A DNA stretch of 64,000 nucleotides from assembly GCF_000247605.1 (NCBI RefSeq), contig NC_016894.1, forward strand, positions 1,364,001-1,428,000, written 5' to 3'. The notes under the pieces were generated by a model. It ran no database searches, had not been told where the DNA came from, and was given only the letters and a program-made list of their open reading frames with translations. Position numbers and translations under genes: made by a program. Source of the stretch: Acetobacterium woodii DSM 1030 (GTDB lineage: Bacteria > Bacillota > Clostridia > Eubacteriales > Eubacteriaceae). Shown one piece after another: positions 15,348 to 23,818 of this stretch; positions within the stretch are counted from its first letter, which is position 1, and every line of letters starts with the position of its first letter.

Positions 15348-17675
15348 ATGAAAAAAAATAAGAGCTTTTTATTTTCGATAATGTTGTCAATGGGGATACC
15401 TATTATTGTAATATTTCTAGCCGTATGTTTGTTGTTTGTGATCAATACTGGATCATATTATGAACATTTATTTGCTAATCAAAACAGCTTGCTTATCATT
15501 AGTGGGTTAGGGTTGACAGGAATTATTTTGACAATAACAGTTGTATCTAAAAAAAACGCCAAAAAAATAACGATTATTCAAGAAATAACTAAAGCCATGC
15601 TAATTGAAAATTATAATGAAATGGCTAGTTTTAAATCCGATACATCAAAAAGTCAATTGGATGAAATTATCGCAATATGTAAAGAAATTGAGGAAAAAAT
15701 CAATATAAATACCAACGATGCAAAACAATTGAGTGTTGGTAAATTTCCTGTTTATCAATCAGATAGAGGTCAACAGGATTCGTTAGATGGTTATGTATCA
15801 TCCATCGGGCATTCGTTTTCAATTCTCAAAACAGAAATAGAGGGAGTATCTGAACAAATTGAAGTTGGAAACTATTCAAAACGTGGATCAGATGTACATC
15901 TGAGTAATGACTTTAATACGATTATCAGCGATGTTAATCGAATCGTAGATGTTTTGGGAGAAAGAATAGAATTTCATCAAACGATACTTGATGCATTACC
16001 ATTCGCAGTTCATGCGATGGATCTTGATATGAACTGGACTTACATGAATAAATCGCTTGAAAGTGCTTTAAAACAGAGAAGTGTAATAGGAAATAGAGAA
16101 TCAGCATTAGGAACGCCGTGCTTCAATGCTCAAAATCCCCTTTGTCAAACGAGTGACTGTGGTATTAGACGTTTAGTTGATCAGGGCAGAAGTGATAGTA
16201 GTTTTAATCTGGGCGGTATGTACGTCAAACTTGATACAGCGGTACTTGTAAACAAAACCGGTAAAGAAATTGGTTTTGTTGAAGTTAATACCGATGTAAC
16301 ATCCTATGCTAGTATTAATGCCTATACAAAAGAAGAAGTTCAGAGATTTGGAAAAAATTTATTGCGTTTAGTAGACGGTGATTTGAATTTTGATCTAAGC
16401 ATCGGAAAAGCCGGGGAACATACCGAAGAAGTCAGTCAGCAATTTATGGAAATAGGAAAAAGTTTAACAGTAGTAAAAGATTCAATTGGAAATCTGATTG
16501 ATGATGTCACCATGATGACGGAATCCGCCATTGATGGAAAACTAGAAGTCCGAGCTGACGAAACTCGTTTTAACGGCGCTTGGAAAGATCTGATCAAGGG
16601 GATGAATCTTACTCTTCAGGAAATTGAAAAACCACTGGTGGAAGTCGGTATGACAATCGAGTCCATGTATAATGGAAATCTGAATGTTGCGATTATCGGA
16701 GCATACAGAGGTGGGTTTGACCAATTAAAACAGCTGATCAATGGGATGATCAAGCAATTGAATGGAATGATTGGAGATATAGCCTATCGAATAGGAGAAT
16801 TGGCAAAGGGGAACCTCAATATCGAAAACGCTCAGAAATACCAGGGTGATTTTGTCAATATCGAAAATGCCTTAAACGGTATTATTGAATCGCTTAATCC
16901 AGTCATGCGGGGCATCTATGATTCGGCTGAACAAGTCAGTTCCGGAACCGATCAGGTCGCAAACGGTAGTCAGAACCTGGCTCAGGGTTCTACCGAACAG
17001 GCCAGTGCTATCCAGGAACTCACTGCTTCGATTACAGAAATAGCCGATCAGACTAAAAATAATGCTGTGGCGGCGAATGAGGCTCAGGAGCTTACATTAG
17101 TCGTGATGGACAATGCAAAAAAAAGCAATGGACATATGAACGCCATGCAGCGGTCCATGGAGGATATTAATGCCTCATCTCAGGATATCTCAAAGATCAT
17201 TAAAGTTATTGATGATATTGCTTTTCAAACCAATATTCTGGCTCTTAATGCAGCAGTAGAAGCAGCCAGAGCTGGCCAGCATGGCAAGGGTTTTGCCGTG
17301 GTTGCCGAGGAAGTGCGAACTCTGGCAGCACGCAGTTCAGATGCCGTTAAAGAAACGACAGAACTCATTGAAGGATCGATCAATAAGGTGAAAACAGGGA
17401 CAAAAATAGCGGATGAAACGGCTGCAGCCCTTACGGATATCGTGGCTGAGATTGAGAAAGTCACCAATCTGGTGAGCAACATTGCAGTGGCATCCAATGA
17501 ACAGGCAACCGGAATTGCTCAGATTAACACTGGCATTGAACAAGTGGCACAGGTCATTTCGCAGAATTCAGCAACTGCCGAAGAAAGTGCCGCCGCCAGT
17601 GAGGAAATGTCAAGTCAGGCGGAATTGTTAAAGGAAAGAATCAATCAGTTCCAATTAAGGAAAGAAGAGATTTGA
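15348..17675 (+). CDS. Methyl-accepting chemotaxis protein with PAS domain
   Basis: 775 aa; ATG after AAAGGAGAACT. Two transmembrane helices lie close together (residues ~12-34 and ~46-66), so there is almost no extracytoplasmic sensor. A PAS domain (~205-320) carries a C258-X7-C266-X4-C271 cluster (CFNAQNPLCQTSDC). HAMP-like repeats follow (~340-510). The C-terminal signalling domain has the hairpin tip KVIDDIAFQTNILALNAAVE and EVRTLAARS, which contact CheA/CheW. It probably senses a cytoplasmic ligand or redox state through the PAS domain. Confidence 0.95.
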   Translation: MKKNKSFLFSIMLSMGIPIIVIFLAVCLLFVINTGSYYEHLFANQNSLLIISGLGLTGIILTITVVSKKNAKKITIIQEITKAMLIENYNEMASFKSDTSKSQLDEIIAICKEIEEKININTNDAKQLSVGKFPVYQSDRGQQDSLDGYVSSIGHSFSILKTEIEGVSEQIEVGNYSKRGSDVHLSNDFNTIISDVNRIVDVLGERIEFHQTILDALPFAVHAMDLDMNWTYMNKSLESALKQRSVIGNRESALGTPCFNAQNPLCQTSDCGIRRLVDQGRSDSSFNLGGMYVKLDTAVLVNKTGKEIGFVEVNTDVTSYASINAYTKEEVQRFGKNLLRLVDGDLNFDLSIGKAGEHTEEVSQQFMEIGKSLTVVKDSIGNLIDDVTMMTESAIDGKLEVRADETRFNGAWKDLIKGMNLTLQEIEKPLVEVGMTIESMYNGNLNVAIIGAYRGGFDQLKQLINGMIKQLNGMIGDIAYRIGELAKGNLNIENAQKYQGDFVNIENALNGIIESLNPVMRGIYDSAEQVSSGTDQVANGSQNLAQGSTEQASAIQELTASITEIADQTKNNAVAANEAQELTLVVMDNAKKSNGHMNAMQRSMEDINASSQDISKIIKVIDDIAFQTNILALNAAVEAARAGQHGKGFAVVAEEVRTLAARSSDAVKETTELIEGSINKVKTGTKIADETAAALTDIVAEIEKVTNLVSNIAVASNEQATGIAQINTGIEQVAQVISQNSATAEESAAASEEMSSQAELLKERINQFQLRKEEI

Positions 17676-17964
17676 TAAAAAGCTCTAGTTTGCATTTGGA
17701 TGTTTGTAGAAATAGTTAGATTTAAAAGTATTAACACAAGCGCTGGGAGATTTAGAAGAAGATCAGGTAAGGATGTATTAAGACTTTGGGGATAGCAAGC
17801 TCCAGAAGAAGACGCTTGGATTGGCGATACTTTTTTTGTGGGCTGTTTCCGAAAAGCCTAGGATGTCAAATAGCCTAGTGATGAATGAATCGGAATGTTA
17901 ATGTATCAATCAGCATAATCGAAAACATTAATTTCAGAACTAGGCTGCTTTCTTGTATTTAAGC
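17676..17964. other. Intergenic stretch, no gene seen
   Basis: Between the chemoreceptor and the MarR promoter only short broken frames are present (for example QALGDLEEDQVRMY, then stop). No terminator or element stands out. Confidence 0.4.
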
Positions 17965-18009
17965 TTGACAAAATTATTAAAAGTGATATTATATGTTAGG
18001 AAACTAACA
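17965..18009 (+). promoter_or_regulatory. MarR-operon promoter with palindromic operator
   Basis: TTGACA at 17965-17970 and a -10 near TATTAT (17987-17992). A perfect palindrome TGTTAG-GAAA-CTAACA lies at 17994-18009, just downstream of the -10 and 17 nt before the marR start. The position is that of a MarR autorepressor site controlling the regulator and the ABC exporter. Confidence 0.75.
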
Positions 18010-18025
18010 ATTATGGAGATGAACA

Positions 18026-18460
18026 ATGAAAGAAAATAAGGAAACTGGTAAAAAAATTATTATATTATCTAATCAAATTAAAAGATCACTGGATCGTGCT
18101 GCTGTTGATTGTGGAATAACAGGAGTTCAATCCCATGTATTGGGAATTTTGGGAGAAGCGCAGGATGAAGAGAAAGATATCTTTCAAAAAGATATTGAAG
18201 AAAAATTCCAGATTCGTCGCTCCTCGGTAACAGGCATTCTGCAACTTATGGAAAAAAAGAAACTAATTTCCAGAGAAAGTGTTCCTTATGACGCCCGGCT
18301 AAAAAAAATTGTTTTGACGCAAGAATCAATGAAATTAAGAGAACATTTACATAATAATATTTGTGAATTTGAAGAAATCCTTGTTAAAGGAGTTTCGGAT
18401 GAGGATTTAGAAACTTTCTTAAGGCTAATAGATATCCTTTCCAAAAACATGAGGCAGTGA
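18026..18460 (+). CDS. MarR family transcriptional regulator
   Basis: 144 aa; ATG after TATGGAGATGAACA. The winged-helix core covers residues ~40-110 (DIEEKFQIRRSSVTGILQLMEKKKLISRE, then a basic wing ARLKKIVLTQE). It heads a likely operon with two ABC exporter subunits; MarR-exporter units of this type commonly respond to antimicrobial compounds. The palindrome at 17994-18009 is the probable operator. Confidence 0.92.
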   Translation: MKENKETGKKIIILSNQIKRSLDRAAVDCGITGVQSHVLGILGEAQDEEKDIFQKDIEEKFQIRRSSVTGILQLMEKKKLISRESVPYDARLKKIVLTQESMKLREHLHNNICEFEEILVKGVSDEDLETFLRLIDILSKNMRQ

Positions 18461-18619
18461 AAAAATTTTACCCAAAAAGTAAGGATCCTTACAGTAAGGA
18501 ACTAAACAATATAATTCCAAACATTAAATTTTGCGTTGATTATTTATCATAAAAGTCAAAATAGATGACGATCGATAGATAATGGATTCAGATAAAGCGA
18601 AATTACTTAGGAGGTATCA

Positions 18620-20356
18620 ATGCTTAAAACATTAGCGTCGCAAATTAAAGAATTTAAAAGAGAATCAATACTTGCTCCTTCTTATGTCATTCTTGAAGTC
18701 ATAATGGAAGTTATTATTCCATTATTAATGGCATCGATTATTGATAACGGAGTGGAAAAGGGGGATGTTTCCCATGTTGTTATTATCGGAGCTTGGATGA
18801 TTTTAATGGCAATGCTTTCCCTTGTATTTGGTATGCTATCAGGAATATATGCTGCAAAAGCAAGTTCAGGATTTGCCAGGAATCTGAGAAAAAAAATGTA
18901 CGAGAATATTCAAATGTTCTCATTTTCAAATATTGATAAATACTCAACAGCAGGCTTAATTACACGGTTGAGTACAGATGTTACAAATGTACAAAATGCA
19001 TATCAGATGATTATACGTATTTGTACCAGAGCTCCGGTGATGTTGATTTCGGCAACGGCGATGGCATTTTATATTAACGGAAGACTGGCATTAATTTTCC
19101 TGGTTGCAATTATATTTTTGGGAATCGTGCTTGCAATCATTACACTAAAGGCATTTCCGGTGTTCAGCCAGGTATTTAAAAAGTATGATGCCCTTAATGC
19201 AAGTGCGCAGGAAAATATCAGCGCCATTCGCGTGGTAAAAGCATATGTGCGGGAAGAACATGAGAGCAAAAAATTTCAAAAGACAAGCGAAAATCTATAT
19301 AAATTGTTCGTTAAAGCCGAAAAAATGCTGGCTCTCAATATGCCGGTGATGCAATTTGTAATGTATACCTGTATTCTTTTGCTATCATGGATGGGTGCAA
19401 AAATGATTGTGGGTGGTTCTCTGACAACTGGTCAATTAATGAGTTTATTTACTTATTGTATTAATATTTTAATGAGCCTGATGTTTATTTCAATGATATT
19501 TGTTATGGTGGCAATGTCTAAAGCTTCAGCAGATCGGATTGCGGAAGTGATAAATGAAATACCGAATTTGGTCAACGGAGAAAATCCGCAGCATCACGTT
19601 TCGGATGGATCGATTCAATTTGAAAATGTCTGTTTCACATATAAAGAAGGCAGCAATAATTATGTATTAAACAATGTTAATTTTTTCGTTAAAGCGGGAG
19701 AAACAATTGGTATTATCGGTGAAACAGGGAGTGCAAAATCATCTCTGGTTCAGTTGATTCCCAGACTTTATGACACGGGACTTGGTGAGGTAAAAGTCGG
19801 CGGCTTGAATGTGAGAAGCTATGATATTGAAGCATTGCGAAATGAAGTGGCCATGGTTTTGCAAAAAAATGTATTGTTTTCTGGTACGATTAAAGAAAAT
19901 ATACGCTGGGGGAATAAAGATGCGACCGATCAGGAAATCCAAAGAGTCTGTGAGTTAGCTCAGGCAGATGAGTTTATTCAAACATTGCCCCAGCAATATG
20001 ATACTTATATTGAGCAAGGTGGAACGAATGTATCAGGTGGACAGAAACAAAGATTATGTATTGCAAGAGCATTACTGAAAAAACCCAAGATATTAATTTT
20101 AGATGATTCCACGAGTGCCGTCGATACAAAAACGGATAGTATGATACGAAGAGCACTTACTGAGGAAATACCGAATACAACAAAAATTATTATCGCCCAG
20201 AGAATCACTTCGGTACAAGATTCAGATAAAATCATCGTGCTGAATAAAGGAGGAGTTGATGCAATGGGAACCCATGAGGAACTGCTGAAAAGTAGTAGCA
20301 TCTATAAAGAAGTCTTCGAATCACAAATGAAGGGAGTTGGTCTGGATGAAAAATAA
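18620..20356 (+). CDS. ABC exporter half-transporter, degenerate-site subunit of a heterodimer
   Basis: 578 aa; ATG after TTAGGAGGTATCA. Six transmembrane helices (residues ~1-310), then the nucleotide-binding domain: Walker A GETGSAKSS (third Gly replaced by Ala), signature VSGGQ, Walker B ILILDDSTSAVD with Asp where the catalytic Glu is expected. These changes mark the non-catalytic site partner of heterodimeric exporters such as BmrCD or TM287/288. It overlaps the next gene by 11 nt. Substrate probably amphipathic drugs or peptides (family knowledge). Confidence 0.93.
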   Translation: MLKTLASQIKEFKRESILAPSYVILEVIMEVIIPLLMASIIDNGVEKGDVSHVVIIGAWMILMAMLSLVFGMLSGIYAAKASSGFARNLRKKMYENIQMFSFSNIDKYSTAGLITRLSTDVTNVQNAYQMIIRICTRAPVMLISATAMAFYINGRLALIFLVAIIFLGIVLAIITLKAFPVFSQVFKKYDALNASAQENISAIRVVKAYVREEHESKKFQKTSENLYKLFVKAEKMLALNMPVMQFVMYTCILLLSWMGAKMIVGGSLTTGQLMSLFTYCINILMSLMFISMIFVMVAMSKASADRIAEVINEIPNLVNGENPQHHVSDGSIQFENVCFTYKEGSNNYVLNNVNFFVKAGETIGIIGETGSAKSSLVQLIPRLYDTGLGEVKVGGLNVRSYDIEALRNEVAMVLQKNVLFSGTIKENIRWGNKDATDQEIQRVCELAQADEFIQTLPQQYDTYIEQGGTNVSGGQKQRLCIARALLKKPKILILDDSTSAVDTKTDSMIRRALTEEIPNTTKIIIAQRITSVQDSDKIIVLNKGGVDAMGTHEELLKSSSIYKEVFESQMKGVGLDEK

Positions 20357-22229
20357 TAAAAGTAAGCTCAACAAGTCCGGGGGCATTATAAAACGATTAT
20401 TCGGATATATTTTTAAATATTATAAAATCCATTGTGTAGCGGTTTTAGCGCTCATTATTATATCATCTTTGGCCAATGTAATTGGGACCCTGTTCATAAA
20501 AAACTTAATTGATGATTACATCCTGCCCTTCGTTAATCAGGGAAATCCTGATTTTACGCCACTTTTAAAGGCACTAATTATTATGGCATGCATTTATTAT
20601 TTGGGTGCACTGGCAACTTGGGGTTATAATCGTATTATGGTAAATGTATCCCAAGGAACTTTGAAAAACATCAGAATTGATTTATTTTCACAAATGGAGA
20701 CATTGCCGATCAAGTATTTTGATACCCATGCACATGGAGATATTATGAGTATTTACACAAACGATACCGATACCCTCAGACAGATGATCAGCCAGAGTCT
20801 GCCCCAATTGGTGTCTTCCGTGATTACTGTTGCCAGTGTATTTATAGCTATGTTGGTATTAAATATTCCGTTAACGATTGTAACCCTCATCATAGTTGGG
20901 ATCATGCTTTTCGCAACAAAAAAAATAGCGGCAAAAAGTGGTAGTCATTTTGTTGATCAACAGCAACGGCTGGGCTCAATCAATGGATTTATTGAAGAAA
21001 TGGTCGAGGGCCAGAAGGTTGTAAAAGTATTTTGTCAGGAACAGGAGAGTTTGAAAGAATTTAATCGGCGCAATGATGAGCTATTTTACAGTGCCGACAA
21101 TGCAAACAAGTATGCTAATATTTTAATGCCGATCATGGCAAATTTGGGAAATATCGGTTACGTCATCACTGCTATTTTCGGATCAATTTTGGCGATTTTT
21201 GCAGTCGGCGGATTTACACTTGGAGGATTGGCATCTTTTCTTCAATTCAATAAGAGCTTTAATCAACCAATTTCACAGATGTCTCAACAGATGAATGCCA
21301 TCGTTATGGCGTTGGCAGGGGCAGATAGAATTTTTAATCTTCTGGATGAAGCTTCCGAGATGGATGACGGCTATGTCGAATTGGTCAATGTGAAGATTTC
21401 AAAAAACGGTAACTTAAGTGAAGCGGTTGAAAGAACGGGATTATGGGCATGGAAACATTATCACAAAGCAAATAATACGACTACCTATACCCAAGTAAAA
21501 GGTAATGTTGTCTTTGATCATGTTGATTTCGGATATAACGATGAAAAAATGATTCTACATGATATTGAGATATATGCAGAACCTGGCGAGAAAATTGCGT
21601 TTGTTGGCGCAACCGGAGCAGGTAAAACAACAATTACGAATTTAATCAACCGTTTTTATGATATTCAGGATGGCAAGATAAGATATGATGGGATTAATAT
21701 CAATAAAATTAAAAAAACGGATTTAAGACGGTCACTTGGAATTGTTCTTCAGGATACATATTTATTTACAGGAACAGTGATGGATAATATACGATTTGGA
21801 AAACTGGATGCGACTGATGAAGAGGTTATTACGGCTGCAAAACTCGCAAACGCACATTATTTCATTCAGCATTTACCGGATGGTTATAATACCATCTTTA
21901 CGGGAGCTGGAGGAAATTTATCACAGGGTCAGCGACAATTGATTGCAATTGCAAGAGCCGCTGTGGCAGATCCGCCGGTATTAATTCTGGATGAAGCTAC
22001 TTCCAGCATTGATACACGTACCGAGAAATTGGTTCAAGAGGGAATGGACCATTTGATGGAAGGACGAACTGTGTTTGTCATTGCACATAGGCTTTCTACA
22101 ATAAAGAATTCTAATGCCATTATGGTAATGGATCAGGGGCGCATTATCGAACGTGGAAACCACGAGAATTTAATGAAGAAAAAAGAAATTTATTATCAAT
22201 TGTATACAGGTGCATTGGAACAGGATTAA
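20346..22229 (+). CDS. ABC exporter half-transporter, catalytic subunit of the heterodimer
   Basis: 627 aa from the ATG at 20346, inside the end of the preceding gene (ribosome binding site GAAGGGAG). Six transmembrane helices, then Walker A GATGAGKTT, signature LSQGQ and Walker B LILDEATSSID with the catalytic Glu. A ~50-aa insertion (residues ~345-395) sits between the membrane part and the NBD. It pairs with the upstream half-transporter. Confidence 0.93.
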   Translation: MKNNKSKLNKSGGIIKRLFGYIFKYYKIHCVAVLALIIISSLANVIGTLFIKNLIDDYILPFVNQGNPDFTPLLKALIIMACIYYLGALATWGYNRIMVNVSQGTLKNIRIDLFSQMETLPIKYFDTHAHGDIMSIYTNDTDTLRQMISQSLPQLVSSVITVASVFIAMLVLNIPLTIVTLIIVGIMLFATKKIAAKSGSHFVDQQQRLGSINGFIEEMVEGQKVVKVFCQEQESLKEFNRRNDELFYSADNANKYANILMPIMANLGNIGYVITAIFGSILAIFAVGGFTLGGLASFLQFNKSFNQPISQMSQQMNAIVMALAGADRIFNLLDEASEMDDGYVELVNVKISKNGNLSEAVERTGLWAWKHYHKANNTTTYTQVKGNVVFDHVDFGYNDEKMILHDIEIYAEPGEKIAFVGATGAGKTTITNLINRFYDIQDGKIRYDGININKIKKTDLRRSLGIVLQDTYLFTGTVMDNIRFGKLDATDEEVITAAKLANAHYFIQHLPDGYNTIFTGAGGNLSQGQRQLIAIARAAVADPPVLILDEATSSIDTRTEKLVQEGMDHLMEGRTVFVIAHRLSTIKNSNAIMVMDQGRIIERGNHENLMKKKEIYYQLYTGALEQD

Positions 22230-22331
22230 CAGGTATATAAGCAAGTCGGAATTACTTTCCACTGTCTGTGAAATCTCCGAAAAGTAAATGCATTTGTATA
22301 TTTATACAATTACGCATATTTAAAAAATACT

Positions 22332-22357
22332 AATCCCCCCAGCTGTGCTGGGGAGAT
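22332..22357 (+). terminator. Strong GC hairpin after the ABC operon
   Basis: CCCCAGC (22337-22343), loop TGT, GCTGGGG (22347-22353), extended by AATC/GATT pairing. No T-run follows, so it may be a transcript-stabilising hairpin rather than an intrinsic terminator. Confidence 0.5.
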
Positions 22358-22674
22358 TAGGGTAAATGGAAGAGGTCATAAAAATCACCATTCCGTCACT
22401 ATTGCTTACGGAACAAATAGTTATAAAAAATGGTGCGTGATTTTTACCATTCAGTTATAATTTTTATAGGAGTATCTATACTACAAAGCAAAGTAGGGGG
22501 AGTCGTAGATTACATCTCGTTCAAAACAGTATAAAAATCAGTGTAAGATCAATCTTTCAAGCACAAATAAGTGGTTCCACGAGACCGCACACTATGAATT
22601 GTTTTAATGTCTGTTAAATTGTGTGATGGCTCAGTCAAAGGTTACTCCATTTTTTACTAAGGAGCTGTTTCACC

Positions 22675-22734
22675 GTGAAAGTTGTTTACCTGATTTGTTG
22701 TGGCATCGATGTCCACAAAAGGCAGTGTAAATAA
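22675..22734 (+). pseudogene. N-terminal relic of an IS110-family transposase
   Basis: A GTG start with AAGGAG ahead of it opens VKVVYLICCGIDVHKRQCK, then stop. CCGIDVHK is the first DEDD catalytic motif of IS110 transposases. The match ends abruptly at AGTGTAAATAATTTTGTG (22724-22741), an 18-bp sequence found again at 43057-43074. Confidence 0.6.
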
Positions 22735-22784
22735 TTTTGTGCTTTCTTGTATGTTTAAATATTATGACGATAGTTTTAAAATAA

Positions 22785-23052
22785 GTTGTCACCTCAAACC
22801 GGTACTGATCGCCTTCACCAAGCAACGGGACAAAGATGTTAGAAAGACTTATAATTAATTTGTATATTAACGCTGGCAACAAGTATCCTAAATTAAGGAT
22901 GACGGCGCCCGAAAGTAAAACAATTAGAAAATTTAAAAAAATAATGTCCTAAATGTGTCTTGCAATGACTATGAAATGTTTTTAATATGCCATTTGACTA
23001 CTGTTTCGTAATCAGTAGGTCGGGGGTTCGATTCCCCCCGCTAGCTCCAGTA
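22785..23052 (+). repeat. Attachment-site arm plus tRNA-Thr(CGU) 3' fragment, copy A
   Basis: The 41-bp core 23012-23052 (TCAGTAGG to CTCCAGTA) contains the T-arm, acceptor strand and CCA of a tRNA; the anticodon-loop bases TTCGTAA (anticodon CGT) precede it. No matching 5' half is present, so this is a fragment. The preceding ~200 bp (from about 22785) is similar to the sequence before copy B (about 30713-30940), including ATTAACGCTGGCAACAAGT and TTTTAATATGCCATTT. It is read as a hybrid attachment site of an integrative element. Confidence 0.75.
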
Positions 23053-23070
23053 AGATATAATATTTTATTT

Positions 23071-23101
23071 AAAGAATGGCATTATATAGCCATTCTTTTT
23101 T
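23071..23101 (+). terminator. Terminator next to att copy A
   Basis: AAAGAATGGC pairs with GCCATTCTTT, with a T-run after it. The same hairpin follows copy C at 39183, so it is probably the native terminator of the tRNA gene duplicated with the 3' end. Confidence 0.7.
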
Positions 23102-23810
23102 GATTTTTTCAAATACAAGCTATTATTTGACCTACTGATTACTAATTTAAATATTTTGTTATGGATGGCTTAAACAAGCCATTAATTTTCAATGTGTCGT
23201 AATTTTTGTCGTAAATATAACGGATGGTAATTGCTTTTTAAATTCTCCTTCGTACTCATCCATTCAACAAAAATTCAAATATATATTTCATCATCAATAA
23301 TTCTTGAATATCATTCAATAGCACTTTAAAAACAATAAATTTTATAAGTATTTATATTTGCAATTTAAGACAAATAAATCGATTTAAAAAACACTTGAAA
23401 TATTTCAAATTTAAGATTAGTATTATTTATAGTTAATGAATAAGATTACATAAACTTTTCTAACAATTTATCTATAAACTTCAGTTTATGAGTATTCCGC
23501 TGATTTAGTGCCCCCGGTGGCTCTGCCACCCCGTAATATCCAGTTTAATTGTTGCGCTAAGAAGTAAGTCAAAAAAACTAATAGGCAAGTATTTAAATTC
23601 ATTGAATATCTATTTGCAAAGAATTTATTTTTTTTATTTTCCAGTGCTTTTTAACTCACTATCCAGAGCTTGTAAATCAAAAATACTTAGATATTAAGAT
23701 ATGCAGATCACTTCAAAAGTATATGTCTGTGATACTGTTGAAGATCTAATAAATCTGATCAACTTTGATAAGTTGCCAAAAATGCAATCTCAAATAATAT
23801 TAATTCGAAG
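23102..23810. other. AT-rich intergenic stretch at the left end of the first insert
   Basis: Very AT-rich, with TGTCGTAA twice around 23190-23215 (possible integrase arm sites). A 63-codon frame from 23701 overlaps the next gene and lacks a ribosome binding site; I do not call it. No other gene seen. Confidence 0.4.
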
Positions 23811-23818
23811 GAGATACT

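Noticed and set aside
17735-17880. Relic of a corrinoid protein (LGDLEEDQV)
   Set aside because: The match is too short and is followed by unrelated sequence and stops.
22386-22470. Riboswitch after the ABC operon
   Set aside because: Some repeated ACCATT/ATGGT motifs can pair, but no known aptamer pattern and no gene downstream.
22990-23048. Intact tRNA-Thr gene
   Set aside because: The D-arm and the 5' acceptor strand are missing at all three copies; only the anticodon-to-CCA part is present.
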